30,402 nt of DNA, from assembly GCA_008000375.1 (NCBI GenBank), contig SMOI01000223.1, forward strand, positions 22,373 to 52,774, in the 5' to 3' direction. A program made the translations under genes and the position numbers. The notes below the pieces were generated by a model. That model saw only the letters and a program-made list of their open reading frames with translations, searched no databases and was not told the origin of the DNA. The stretch comes from Poteriospumella lacustris (Eukaryota; Sar; Chrysophyceae; Chromulinales; Dinobryaceae). This document shows, piece after piece, positions 1 through 12,400 of the stretch. Position 1 is the stretch's first letter; each line of letters starts with the position of its first letter.

Positions 1-98
1 CAAGAATCAGCTAGGGTGACTTGTAGATCGGTGTGAGAAGCTCTCCGAAGGCAGCACAACCATCTCTTGAAGACTGGTGCAATTTTGTCTTCCCGACA

Positions 99-1745
99 AT
101 GTCGTCGAACAGTTCTCTTTACTGGCATTGGCATGCCTTTTTGATACTTTTTATTGCCTCTTTGTTGATATTTTTGTCATCATTTGTATCGCTGAATCAT
201 ATAATTGATTTTCACGAGGCTCCTCATATGAAGGAAGCTGGTAAGGTTCACTTTCTCTCACGAAGTCGGGGCCAGCTTTCGACCAAAGTTTTGACTACAA
301 AAAAGGACCCAGTGAAGCCAAAAACTGAGAAATGTCTCGTCTCGTTTCCACCAAAATGCAGTATTCATCCTGCTGTTCGGTATTGGAATGAGGAAACAGA
401 TTGCTACACAACCGCTCTTCAAACGTTTCACGGTTTGAATGCTTCGGTAGAAAACCAAAAATTTGTTGTTTTTCAACCAGATTTGGGCGGATGGAACAAT
501 ATTCGCATGGCTCTTGAAGTGGTTATTCTATTTGCCAAAATTACGGGTCGAATTTTAGTTTTTCCACCTCAGGCAGTTTTGTATCTACTGGTGAAGAATC
601 GAAAATGGGGTGACAACAAGTCCACAATGGAAGACTATTTCGATTTCGATCGTCTCCGGGCCGGAAATTCTTTGGATACAATGGGAATGAAGGAGTTTTT
701 AGAATCAATTGCCAAACCAGGCCTTCTCAATGCTCCTCTGCCGGATGGAAATGTGGACTTGATCAAAAAGCCCTTGTGGGACTACTTGGAAAAGGCTTCA
801 TACTCACGTCTGTGGGCACCTGGGAAGTCCTTCATCGGGTTCAATATATCCAGAGATCCTTATGATTCATCTCGTATGCCCACTTCGTATATTGGAGACT
901 TTAGCTCAACGTCACCGCAACGAATCGCAGAGTTTTCTTTGGGAGGAAAGCGTGAACTGCAAGCGTACAACGAATCCTTTCACAATCACCGTTCTATTTT
1001 CTTTGCTGGTTATGAGCAGAACAGAATGTTAACGCATTTCTATTCGTATCTATTCTTTGCAACAGCGGAGGAAGATCGGTTGGCCAAGCGTTTCATGCGC
1101 GATCGCCTGAGGTATCATGATGAGATATTCTGCGTGGGATCACGGATAATTGAGCGATTGCTGCAGTTGGAAGGTTCTCCACTGGATACCCATAATCCGA
1201 AATACATTGCATTCCACATTCGCCGTGGAGACTTTCAACAAAAGCACACCAGGTTGCCTGCTGAGAAAATCGTGGAGCTTACTAATCATCTCGTCCCCGA
1301 CAGAAAAGACAGAATTGCCTATATCGCAACAGATGAAGGAAATCGATCATTTTTTGAGCCCTTCGTTCGTGAGTATAAGCAAATTGTTTTTCTTAATGAT
1401 GTGTCTGCGAATTCGGGTATTGAGGAAGTGAATGCAAATTATGTTGGAATGATTGAACAAGTTGTTTGCGCTGGAGCGGATACCTTTATCGGCACCCCAC
1501 TATCTACGTTCACTGCATACATTACCCGCATGCGTGGTTATTTGAATCGTACAATTCCTCTATTAGAGCGAGATTCATCTGGTCAGGTGACGAAACGATT
1601 CACCCTTGATCGACGAGGAGTATACAATCGCACGTACTATTTCATGAACCACCATATGCATCAGTTACACACGAAACCAAAAGTTCATTTTCCGCTGTGG
1701 ATCCGCGATTTTGTTGATGTTTTTGAAAATATTGATGAGGAGTGA
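99..1745 (+). CDS. GDP-fucose protein O-fucosyltransferase-like, type II membrane protein
   Basis: A single-exon gene of 548 residues. The frame is open upstream to position 33, but the first ATG is at 99, so I start there. A short N-terminal segment precedes one hydrophobic membrane span (about residues 13-32) and then a lumenal domain, the layout of a Golgi/ER type II glycosyltransferase. Family motifs seen: GGWNNIR (130-136), the HIRRGD nucleotide-sugar motif (373-378), and a C-terminal stretch near residues 455-485 with a Gly-Thr-Pro-Leu-Ser-Thr-Phe element followed by Arg-Met-Arg-Gly-Tyr, as in the O-FucT superfamily. The expected activity is transfer of fucose from GDP-fucose to protein or glycan in the secretory pathway. 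Acceptor and linkage cannot be read from the sequence. Several N-x-S/T sites lie in the lumenal part. I see no intron. Confidence 0.8.
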   Translation: MSSNSSLYWHWHAFLILFIASLLIFLSSFVSLNHIIDFHEAPHMKEAGKVHFLSRSRGQLSTKVLTTKKDPVKPKTEKCLVSFPPKCSIHPAVRYWNEETDCYTTALQTFHGLNASVENQKFVVFQPDLGGWNNIRMALEVVILFAKITGRILVFPPQAVLYLLVKNRKWGDNKSTMEDYFDFDRLRAGNSLDTMGMKEFLESIAKPGLLNAPLPDGNVDLIKKPLWDYLEKASYSRLWAPGKSFIGFNISRDPYDSSRMPTSYIGDFSSTSPQRIAEFSLGGKRELQAYNESFHNHRSIFFAGYEQNRMLTHFYSYLFFATAEEDRLAKRFMRDRLRYHDEIFCVGSRIIERLLQLEGSPLDTHNPKYIAFHIRRGDFQQKHTRLPAEKIVELTNHLVPDRKDRIAYIATDEGNRSFFEPFVREYKQIVFLNDVSANSGIEEVNANYVGMIEQVVCAGADTFIGTPLSTFTAYITRMRGYLNRTIPLLERDSSGQVTKRFTLDRRGVYNRTYYFMNHHMHQLHTKPKVHFPLWIRDFVDVFENIDEE

Positions 1746-2078
1746 TCATTGTCTGTTGTAAAATCTAATGTGATATCGCTCAAACACTTCGCTCGGTGCA
1801 TACGCGCGATACTGAAGAAGACGTTTCAAAAATAGTTGAGATCGCGATGATGATGACGCTGGTTTTTGATCGTTGGCTTCTTCCATTTCTTCTTCAAATT
1901 GAACGGAAACGAACAAACTATATTGTCAACATCCTGTCCAAGTTGGAAGACATTGGAAAGATTGATGACCAATCCTCCACGTTGGTTGTAGCTTGGGGGT
2001 GATTATTGCCTTTTCTGTTGCTGTGGTCTACTGCGGCTTCTCATTCATTTGTTGCGAATCGACTCCTTCTCTGGAAAG
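1746..2078. other. Intergenic region upstream of APC4
   Basis: This region of 333 bases runs from the fucosyltransferase stop to the proposed APC4 start. It holds only a short open frame (1796-2002) that begins with GTG and resembles no family I know. I read it as the 3' UTR of the upstream gene plus the APC4 promoter and 5' UTR. A GATGATGATGAC element lies at 1846-1857, the reverse complement of the TCATCATC motif seen in other upstream regions of the window. Confidence 0.5.
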
Positions 2079-4550
2079 ATGAGTCTGCTTCATCGGAAGC
2101 ATGCTTTTGTGAAGCAAGTTGTCTTATGCAGTAGGATGGACCTTATAGGTGTGTTGTATACTGATGGAATGCTGAGCGTATATCGCACTATTTCATGGTA
2201 AGGCCCAATCAATTGTCATACGAAGTCGAAACATACCACCTAACTATCCTGAGCATTTACGAAGGGAAAAAATTTCATCTATCAAATTTACGGATGATGT
2301 CGAATGCAGACCTGATGGAGACTTTGTCGCAAAATTTAGCCCTTCAGGCAATACACTGACAATTGCAAGCCGTTCAGCAGCTATTCTTGATATCACCCTC
2401 AATCGCTTCTCACAAGTGGGAGAAGATTTGCCTGAAGACCTTTTCTACGTCGATATTGACTGGATTGAAGGTTCTCTTCCCAGTGCTGTTCAAGGACAGT
2501 CTGAGTTCACTCTGAAAAACAATGCCACTCCTGTGGAAAAAGGGTATCTTCTGGCGGCGACCAATGATTACAACATCATTGTCTATCAGTACGGAATTAT
2601 ACCGGTTCAACATTTTTCAGTGTCACCAGAGGGGCTACGAAACATTTTTCAACCTCAAACAGAATTATTTCGCGATGATTCCCTCTTCACGTTGACCTCC
2701 CACGATCATGTGAGTGAAAAGCGCTACATCATTTTCAATCACAGTGACCTCCTACATCATTCAACAATGGCCAATTCCATCTTTCATCTAAAAGCTCTTG
2801 CTCAGTCTATCCGAGACAGTCAAAACAATATGTCAAGGCGATGGCGAGAAGCGCTTCGTGTGTTTCCTCCCAAGGTTGAATTGATGAATTCGGCCTTGCG
2901 AGGATACGAATTGAACAACGGCATCGTTGATTTCTTGCATTCCATTGTTTTATGCGGACTTTGGCATCCTGCGGCTTCTGTTATTTTTTCGCAGCATTGG
3001 AATGAGCAAAGTCTTTCTCGACTTCGTTCCACAGTGGACTCTACGTTGAAGTACATCGAGCGAACATTGCAGCTGCAGATCATTCCATCTATTGAGTCCA
3101 TGATTATGCTGGCAAAGTAAGTGTCTACAATGCCTACGATTTCGTGGTGGAATCAGCTTGACGATGATGGCGTGTTTTCTCGCTAATAGGGAGGCAATCG
3201 GATCCGTTTCGTCCAGCTGGGTTCATAAAGAAAAGTGGGAGAACTTTGCTTCACAATGTCATTGCTTGTTACAATCGTCGGACAAGCTTCTCCATGAAGT
3301 CTTCCGAGTATCGTTGATTTCGCAAAAAGTTCTACTGGTAAGTTCATTCGTGTCTTGATATTTAAGCGAGTTTTGATTCACCATTGAACGATGAATTTCT
3401 TTAGTTTTTCCGATCGTGTATGATCGAAGCAGGAGGAGCGACCACAACAACTGCAACGTATTGTGCTCTCAATCCTGATGACAGGTACTGCTTCTGCATT
3501 GGTATTGAATGAGATGCATTTTATTTTGGTCACTTCTTGATACTGTTACAGGAAACTATTGGAGGAAGTGTTTGCATCGGAGCGAAATGTTCCCTCCTCA
3601 AACCCAGAGTATTTGTTCGGCACGTCGTTACTGCAGCTGTTATCACCGGACATACCGCGATCCACGTCATCCACCATTGGACAAACATCTACGAATGCTG
3701 CCGATTCGCCACTGTACCAAGCCTTTCAAGCCGTGATTCAATTGGATCCTGTGCCTCACTTTGCGAGGCAATTGAAGGTAAGTACCTCGGTGATACAGCT
3801 ATCGCCATGTCTTTACAACGGCTCCGAATTCTCTCATAGATGGTTGTCGATGCACATGACAAGCTTCAAGTTGTTTATGAGCCCTTGCTCACCAATCCGA
3901 TTGTGAAAGTCGATGCAATGATCGACGAACTCATTGAGTCCATCGCAGGGGGCGCCGAGATCCTTTCACGTGACCAATCGGTACTTGAAAAATCAGAAAT
4001 AGGAGAACCCACCGTTGTTCTGTCCGCTTTCTTCCTACAACGCACAGACAAGTTGGGTTTAACATCGTATGAGTTATTTGCATGGCGTGAATCATACTCT
4101 ATGGAGTCTTGTGAATTTTATCGTGCGAAAGTTCCAGAGCTGTGTGATGATCTGAATGACATCGTTGAACCGTCCGAAATTTGGTCGAAGTTGTTCATTA
4201 CGAAAACTGGAGGAATTCGTTTGCTCGTTCAAGATGTGAACGATACCGACTCGGTCCTGATGTTTAATGTGACCGAAGATGACATCGAGTATACGGATGA
4301 TTTCGATGAAGCGAAGAGAAAGAGCGGTTTGCCCTTATTGTCCGTCGGAGCACGTTTGCCAACCAGCGGTGCCAAAGTGAGCAAAGCCGTCTACAACGAA
4401 GCGAGAGGCATTTTAGCCATGATATGCCCGAATGCTCTGTTAGTCTTCGATGCTAATGCAACTGACGAGGAAGAAGAGGAGGAGGAAGAAGAAGCTGAGA
4501 ACGGTGATAGCAACAGCGCGATGGATGATGCTGATGATAGTGACCTGTAA
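2079..4550 (+). CDS. APC4: Anaphase-promoting complex subunit 4 (six exons)
   Basis: Proposed exons are 2079-2197, 2265-3116, 3190-3337, 3405-3484, 3552-3777 and 3840-4550. They join in frame to 711 residues; human APC4 is about 808. Each intron (67, 73, 67, 67, 62 nt) has GT-AG ends, mostly GTAAG donors. The N terminus has the degenerate WD40 start of APC4, with an Asp-Leu-Ile-Gly-Val strand and a Ser-Trp formed across the first splice junction, then a CRPDG blade element. The middle is the long helical APC4 domain. A C-terminal beta region ends in a Glu-rich and Asp-rich tail (683-711), as in animal APC4. APC4 is a scaffold of the APC/C ubiquitin ligase that drives mitotic exit. The start is the first ATG after an in-frame stop at 1989-1991. 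The first intron is the least certain. It converges on the next gene. Confidence 0.82.
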
Positions 4551-4768
4551 AACCGACGAAGAGCACCATCCATTCGAAACGGAAAAAAATTTATCTTACT
4601 TAGGGAGAATGTTTTACGTGCAACAAAAGAAAAGAAAAAAGAAGAAGAGAAAGATGTTCCGAATCACAGTCACTCCGCCGACACCGTACTACTGTTGGGA
4701 ATTAGGAATGGCGTAACAAAGGGGAAAGACCATCGAGCGTCGCTTGGAGGACAGAAACAGGAAGTCGA
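4551..4768. other. Convergent 3' intergenic region with purine tract
   Basis: These 218 bases separate the stop codons of APC4 (+) and the cysteine-rich membrane protein (-). A pure A/G run of 30 bases sits at 4625-4654, 75 bases after the APC4 stop. It may belong to the APC4 3' UTR or mark transcription termination. No gene is apparent here. Confidence 0.5.
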
Positions 4769-5984
4769 TTACGACGACGCTGCGGCTTCTTTCGCGGCCA
4801 TTGGAGATACGGTAGAGGACAACTCACTGCCTGCACCCTCAGTTCCTTTGGACAGAAAAGCACCACCGACGGTACGGCTTGCTGCGAACATTTTGCCGGA
4901 GATGAAATATGCGGCTACGGCAACGACGATGAGCATCGCAAACACCATTCCCATGGCTATTCCTACAACTTGGCTTTCAGAAAGCTTAGAAGACTGCGAA
5001 TTGGAGCCGCAATCGACCAAAGTAGACACAGCAGCGACTGGCAACGGCTTCGAAACAAACTGAGCATTGGTGCAGCCACCGTTGATGGTCATCGCACTTG
5101 ACGAAGCCGCACAAGTCAAACTGCTATAGTAGTCATCTTTCAAAACAGAGGTGCCGTCGCACTGATAGCTAAACGAGCTATTCACTCCATAAACACCATA
5201 ACAAGCACCATTGGAGTAGGCATTGAAGGTGTAAGCCATTCCCGCGCAGTTAGTACGATTGTAGGAGCTATTGTACAAAGGAAATCGATGTCAACGAAAG
5301 AGACTCTGAAATCATCAGAGAAATTCGAATCTCACCTGACGACATAGGTATTGTCAGGGGCAGGAATAGTATATGTGACGCTGCACAAAGCTTGGAAGCT
5401 ATTCAGATTTGTGTATGTTTCATTTTTATAGCGCTTGCATTGGCCAGCGCCCAATGATTGAAGTGTAGCAGTCGTTTTCAGAGTTTGGCAATTTTCATCG
5501 GTGTAATAGGCGATGTAGGTTCCACTGCAACCGTCTACAGTTCATAATAACGCCAAAGTTATCGTCTGGAAGAAGAAATGACTGCTTACTCGCGACACTT
5601 ACCTGCAAGAGATTTCACCTGAAATGATCCGAAGTCGAGGGATGACAAGAACGAATAGTAGTAGTGATCCGGCGGAGCATAATACTGATAGGTCATGCAA
5701 GTTTCCGACGCAATTCCAGTGGTATACGTCAACGTTTCGTTACAACCTTTACCCGAGTAAAAGTTGTAGTACAAGTATCCATTGGAGTCACTCAACGACG
5801 CTACCGCGATGTTGTTCGATCTAAGACTCTTTTCGTTCAAACTCAAGTTGAGATCATCCTCAACAGCTTCTTTAAGTGAATCATCCAACAGGTCGACAGC
5901 ATTTGGAAATGCAACCACTACGGAAGTGAGCGCCACGATGCACATGAGGCGAAAAATTGAAGCTTGAAGAGTGTCCATTCTCAT
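4769..5984 (-). CDS. Secreted cysteine-rich type I membrane protein with three related repeats
   Basis: Three exons on the minus strand (5984-5603, 5534-5336, 5267-4769) join in frame to 359 residues. Both introns are 68 nt with GT-AG ends (GTAAGT and GTGAGA donors). The N terminus is a signal peptide ending near the Val-Val-Ala-Phe-Pro segment. One membrane span lies at about 294-317, followed by a 42-residue Ala/Ser-rich tail, so the protein should face outward with a short cytoplasmic tail. The ectodomain holds three loosely similar units of 30-35 residues, roughly one per exon. Each has a Tyr-rich strand, a Cys, a Thr/Ser-rich loop and a second Cys followed by a Tyr or Asp. Several N-x-S/T sites suggest glycosylation. 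I do not recognise the family; a cell-surface or cell-wall-linked role is inference. An upstream exon is possible (see 6051-6284). Confidence 0.7.
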
Positions 5985-6411
5985 TTCGACCGATAACAGA
6001 TTTTACCAACAGAACCTCAAATAGATATCGCTGATTTGTGAAAGCACTTACCCTTCAATGAAAAAGTTTTGATTCTTTTCGGGATGAATGAGAGATGATG
6101 CAATCATCATCTCTTCATCTCTCTGTCCTCTGTCGTCTGGTCCTGTGGGCGTTTCAGGATTTTGTCGCAGCCGTGCATGACGGCGATGATAACTATCGAC
6201 CGTTTCTTTCAGAACCGCAGCACCGACACGACGATCAATCAAATCAAAAGCAAACCAAACTGAAAGCAAACAGACCATCCGCATCCCATATCATAGCCCA
6301 CAAATTACTTTCAATCTTCTCTATCCTGAGAAATTTGCTATTTGTTTGCCGATTCACTATTGTGATTGATTATAATATTGTTGTTGAGTCGTTCTGAGTT
6401 GCTCTGAGACG
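5985..6411. promoter_or_regulatory. Divergent promoter region, cysteine-rich protein gene / CFAP54
   Basis: These 427 bases lie between two divergent start codons and should hold both promoters. On the minus strand there is an open frame of 78 codons from an ATG at 6284, with a GTAAGT donor at 6051 near its end. It could be a 5' exon of the cysteine-rich gene. No TATA box or other clear core element stands out. Confidence 0.4.
6051..6284 (-). other. Possible alternative first exon of the cysteine-rich membrane protein
   Basis: A minus-strand ATG at 6284 opens a frame with a hydrophobic start. A GTAAGT donor begins at 6051. Splicing from there to the AG at 5981-5980 gives a 72-nt intron, the size usual in this window, and continues in frame into the ATG at 5978. 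Against this, the peptide starting at 5984 already has a good signal peptide, which would become internal, and the acceptor has no pyrimidine tract. I prefer the shorter gene model and record this as a 5' UTR exon or an alternative start. Confidence 0.25.
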
Positions 6412-9400
6412 ATGGAAGGTGCAGTTTCAGTTGCCACTGTAAAGACAAATGCCGAACGGCTTCAAAAGAAGTGCCTTGAAGAGTATCTTATGCTTAAAAA
6501 GAGCACTTCGACATTCTATTCCCCTATGGTGGTGAGCAAGCTCCTGGTTCTACTGAAGGATCTGACGCTGTCATTGGAGGAGTTGCAAAAGTTGCCCATG
6601 AAGGACCAAGAAGAACTTGCATGGTTGGCGTTGAACGCGTGCAAACTGGTTTTAGATATCAGTCAGCCTCTTATCTGGTACAATTGTGGAAAGTATGTTG
6701 TGGAATTGATGACTTTTGCTGCGATTTCTATGGAATCCATTATCAACCTGTGTACCGTGCGCCATATGCAATTTCGGATGAAGCTGTACACCAGCATATT
6801 CTATGCCGTCATGATTCAGGGCAGTACAGATGAGGGACAAGCAATATGGGATCACTGCTCCAAACAGATATCTGAGTTAAAGGAGAGGGAACTCTTGGAT
6901 CCTCCGCTTCCCAAGGCAAGTATTGAATGCATGATCAAATGCTCAGAGGATGTCATCATTCTTCGCTATCTACTGGATGTTTGGAGAGACAACGATGCAA
7001 TCGATTTCTCTCCGAAAGGGACAGAGAAATATATCAAACAAGCCACCGACATGATAGGTGCGGTGGACAAGACATATGAATTCGATGCGGAGTACTACCG
7101 ATTTCGTATTCTTAACGAGGTGCTCCGACTACATCATCTTTGTTCCGGAAATATGAACGAGACCTACTTGAAGCGCTCTGGACATATCATGAAAGGAATT
7201 GAAGGTGTAATATCTGCCATCGATGTCGAAAAGTTGAACGAAAACATCATCTGCTCCATTTATGAAATGGCATCCCTATCCATTTTGGATCACCACGAAA
7301 CCCCTGTCACGGTGTTTTCTCAATTGAAAGCGTTGGCGACTCAATTACAAGATTCAGCTTCCGTTGATGGCAATTTCCGTGAACGTTTGTCGTTTCTTGT
7401 GCAAGCGCAGGACTTGTTGTCCGTTTCACATGAAGATGCCCATTTCGTGGATAAACTGGCACGCTTTTGTTCGGAGGTGCACAAAATGATTTACATTGAT
7501 TCATCCTACTACAACCATTCCTTTTACTCGAAATTTGCCGCGGCTATTTTCCGACGTAGTATCTACGAGCCCCTGCAGAAGTTGTTGTCACAATTGGACA
7601 GCGTTGGGCACAAGGTCCTCACCAATTTGGGGAGTGGTCTCACCTATGCCGTGAAAACGTTGGAAGCCGTCTTTGCACAAGATAGTATCTTCTTTGGTAC
7701 CGTTGTCACCTTAAATGTCAATGTGTTGGTGACTGTAGGCGACTTTCGAGGAGCAATTTCTGTGGCAAAGCGAGGTTTGTATATTTTAGAAGAACACCGT
7801 GCGGCACGTGTCGATTTCAATGCCATGTTACCAGAAGATGTACGTGATATCATGGCGTTACAACGACAATCATTTACAACACGAGCGGAGAGTGTGGATT
7901 GGTATCATTCTGTGAAACGTTTGGGTGCTCATGCGTTTGCTGGGTTTGGTATCTTTGGTTTGGGATCCAGTGCGGATCGTAGTGATCAAGCCCTCGCCGA
8001 GATTCATACGGAATTACAAGCCTTATATTTCCGAACGGAATTACGTTACGGTATCAATCATTATCTACTTCGCAAGTCCTTGTTGCTGAAAAACAAAGAA
8101 ATTGAACTGGCCAAAGCCGCAGCTTTGAAAGAAAACCCCAATTTGAAGTCCAAAGGCAAAGACAAAGACAAGACGGCGAAAGCAGCGACAACCAAAGCAA
8201 CAGCAACGGCAGCAACAGCAACTCCTGGAACTGCCAATGGCATGGTCGCGAATTTAAATGCTTCGATGGATTTGAGCAATGCTTCCACCGCCGTGAGTAT
8301 TGAGAAGTTGCCCGTTTTCAACACGCTGAAGATCTACTGCGCGAAGAATACCTATGCTCAAAGTTTGTTGTATTTGGAAGCAGCCAAAGCCGAACCTGAT
8401 CATTTCCAACGTCATGTCTATTTACAACAAGCCTTTTCCGCAATTCATGAAGCCGAACAACAAGAAACGAAATTGGTCGAACATTTTGGTTCGTATACGT
8501 TGATGACGCATCAAGAACGTCACCATCCCATTGTGTTGTCGCGAAGTCATCGGTATATCTATGTCGCACCCGTTGGATGTCGGAAATTGAAACATGTGGC
8601 GTATTACAAAGTCCATGCGAAGGAAAAAGGATCCGGCACCGAAGTCTCTATCTACAATACGGATTTACCCGGAGCCGACAAACGTATCGAGGTCTCTGCG
8701 TTGACCAATTTCAAACACAGCGTCATCCGTATTGGCCCCCTGCGCAATGGTGAGTTGTATATGTTTGGTAGTGTGGCGTACAATGCGGCAGATACGATCG
8801 TTGGTGGTGTTTCCCCCAGTACGATGCCGGTGGAAGCGGTGAATCCATTGCCCACGGTGTTGTTGTGGTCGTTACTCGGTCAAACGGCTCAACAGTTGCA
8901 AGAGAATCGGATTAGTATGGAAGCTTCTTGGCGTGTCTGTTGTCGTTATTTCCAAAGTTTACCGCTACGAGATGCCTTTTCCTTGACGAGTGGTCGCAAC
9001 ATCTTCATCTACGACGAACCGGTTCTGTGTTCCTTGGCGGTACAACAATCGACGCCTGTGATGTTGCATCATTTCTTAGCGTCGTTGATTCGCTATGAAA
9101 CCTTGCATTATCACGAAGAACTCTTTGGCAGCCAAGCAACATGGAATTGTCGTAAGAAAGAACAACTGCAATACATGACCTCCTTTGAACGCTTGGCCGC
9201 CGTCGCCTCGTTGGCCGCGGCGTTGCAAAATCAAGATGTGACGGTACAGTTGCTGCTCTTGGCGGAATTACTCCTCGATGAGTTGTTACGTTATGATATG
9301 GCCCATTTGGCCAAGAAGTTGCAACCAGGATTGATCCATTTGCTGCTGTGCCTGCAGAAGATTCCCAAGCGACATTGGCACGATACGGAACATCGTTTGT

Positions 9401-12400
9401 ACTACAAACTGACGACCGCCTTGATTCAAGTGGCGATGTTGAGTCGAAACTTGACCCCGTTGATCGATTTGTTCAATGATTTCTTTCCCGAAGTCCGTGT
9501 GGCCGCAGCCAAGGATAGCCATCGTTTGGTGTATCCCACGACGGCTGTTTTGAAAGAACTCGAAGGGTTGATTCGGTATGCGGACGTTGTCCTCGGTGAT
9601 TCCACCAAGACCGCGTTGCTTCAAGACGCAAAACTGTTGTTGGCCTCCGACCATTTCAAAGAAAGTCTGGCGACGGTAGTTGATGGCAATGCCACCAACA
9701 ACAACAATCCGGAGACGACCATTGCTGATTTCTGGCGTGTTCCTGCAGCACAACGCTACCTGAAATTGACCAAAAAGGCCAAAGAGTACGTACAAGCACC
9801 CGCGGCACCTTCTCCCGAGCAGCAAGAAATTGAGAAGGCCATGTTCGTGGAACAGCCTATTCGTTACAGTGACTATCTGGCCGTGCTCTTGCAATGGATG
9901 GCGGAATTGCTGACGACGGACGAGTACACCGGGGTAGAAAAGCTCTTGCAACGGTTTCCCATTTGTCGTGAATATGTCGCACCCACGATTCAACAGGAAA
10001 TGGACACGTGGCAATTGCCATCGGTGTTGCTGCCTTTGGAAAAAGTCGTCGAAATGAAAATGGCCGCAGCACAACCTGCGCCCGCGGCAGCAGCCGGTGG
10101 GAAGAAAGCACCGCCGCCCAAGAAAGGAGCTGCGCCAGAGCCTGAACCTACACCCCCCGTGGATTTCATGAAGATTCCTGATCGATTCCTGACACCCAAC
10201 GACACGGAAATCAACACGCAACGAGCACAAATCGCCCAGTTGATGTTGTTTTGGACCTCGTTGCATGAAAGGACACGTGGTAGTGTGAACCATTTCGTGC
10301 GTTCGCATCGTGGCATGTTGAAGCAGGTCGTCCCAAACCAAGAGCATATTCGCAACGAATCGACGTTGCCCCTGGTGTTATCACCAAGTGCTCATGGTTC
10401 CTCCTCCTTGACCCCCGAAGAATTGGTACGTCGGTTGGGTTGTGCGGTGACCTTGTTGACACAAGCAGGTTACACTGAAGCCGCCAGTGCAGCGTTGTTA
10501 CGTTGGTGGAACTATTTGGTGGCTGAATATGTCGATCCACATCAATTTGTACGCACGTTTACCTCCCTCGAGAGCCACATGAACACGTTGTTGAAGACGG
10601 TGACCTCCTTGATCGAACGCATTGGCTGGATGCCGTCGCTACCGCTTGGTGCAGCGTCCTCGTCCAACGGCACAACGACTCCGATTCCTGGTACGGCTCC
10701 CACCACCACCTTGGCGGCTACGAGTAGCCTCGGTTCGTTGCTGAGCAGTAGCCTACAGGATATCGATCCGTTGAAACTGCTCGAACCGTCTCCTGAACCA
10801 TCCGCCTACCAGACGAAGGATATGTTGACGTTGTTCAATGCCCTCCTCGCCCCAGTGTTGTACCTCATCAAGGTACAATGGTTGTATCACGAACATCCTG
10901 AAGACACTGTCGTTTTGTGTTCTCGGTTGTTCCAGGTCTTCATGGCCCGCGACGTGACCGTGTCGTTGAAGACATTCCATCAGACCGTGTGGCCCTTGGT
11001 CATGGAAGCACAACAGACCTTGATCAACCAAGCGACGGAGACTGTCAACGCGGCCAAGAAAACCCTGGAGAAATACATTTTCGAGTACGAAGAAGCTCAA
11101 CGCAAGAAACGGAAGAAGAAATTGCGTATTGCGCGTACCGAGAAGGACGAAGAAGAATTGTTGTTTGAAGCGGAGAAGGCGAAGTTGGAAGACATCGTCC
11201 AACAAGCTGAAGGGAAATTGGCGGAACGGGAAGCGGAAATGGCGGAAGTACAAACGAAACAAAGTGTCTTTGACGAAACGCTGACAAAGGGTGCCCACAT
11301 GGCTCATCAAGCGCAAGAAAAGCTCTTTCAATTTGTCTCGTACGTTGGTCGTCGGTATGGCAGTGGGGTTGATTGGCGCGCATTGTTGACGGTGTCGGTA
11401 TCCAACGAAGAAGTCTTTGCACAATTTGCGGAATTGCGTCGTGTGTACGAGAAGACCGCGCGGTATTTGCGGGAGAAGAAAGAACGCTTGTTGCTGGTGG
11501 ACGTGCTCGACGAGTATACGAATGTCTTGATTCGCTTCGGACTGTTTGCGGATGTGGCGCAGTTCTTAAACGACATTGTCGACGGGCTGTTCAATGCGAT
11601 GGACGCGTGTTTGCATTGGAAAACGGTGATGCACGCGGCGTTCCAACCGGAGTTTGATCGCACATTGATTCCAGGTTTACCGTTGACCATGATGGCCCTG
11701 GGGAAGTTGTCTCGTTATTGTGCGGTGAATGATTACGATCGGAAAGCCGGCTATGCACGTATGAGCAGTGAGATTGCCCGGTTACTCTTTCAAGAAAGCA
11801 TCGGTCATCCGGTGACGATCGTCGGATTGGCAGCCTATGAATGCGTCGACCTGGGTGGATATCATGCGATGGCCCCACGTATCTATCATGGTCTCTATCA
11901 ATCGTTGGAAGAACATGTACAGACGCTGTTTGCCGAGGCAGCGTATGTCGAAATCTTCCCGTTGGTGGTCTTGGGTGAATACATTGCGAGTGTTTACTTG
12001 CGCAACTTGCGTTTCTGGTTGCAAATGCGTATTCATCGTATACGCGCGTTGATCAAGCAACGATTGTTCAGTGAAGCGATGTCGATGTACGCCGGGATTC
12101 GGTCGACGATTACGAAGCTGGCGAAACACGAATACGGCGACCCGTATCGTCAAATGAAAGCCGTCGATACCCAAGACCCTACGGCGGCTTATGACAGCAG
12201 TGCCAATGATCTGCCATTTCATGGTCAACCGTGTGTCTTTTACAACAATCGTTTACCCGGAGACGAAGCGTTCAATGCCAAGGCCTTGGAGTGGCTGGCG
12301 ACGACCGCCCCGTTGGAATTGGAGAAGTTTCTATCGGGTTTCACGGTGATGGTCCCCGAGGCCGATCTATCCCCCGCGCAACGTCAGCGAATGGAAGAAG

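Noticed and set aside
33-98. N-terminal extension of the fucosyltransferase from a GTG at 33
   Set aside because: GTG is not a normal start in a nuclear gene, and the first ATG at 99 leaves a complete type II signal anchor.
4695-5063. Plus-strand frame of 122 codons
   Set aside because: It is antisense to the third exon of the cysteine-rich membrane protein, whose membrane span and splice sites are convincing.
9286-10347. A 353-codon open frame antisense to CFAP54
   Set aside because: It lies wholly inside CFAP54 and has no family resemblance; the codon bias of the sense strand leaves few stops in this antisense frame. Similar antisense frames at 10753-11424 and elsewhere in the gene have the same cause.
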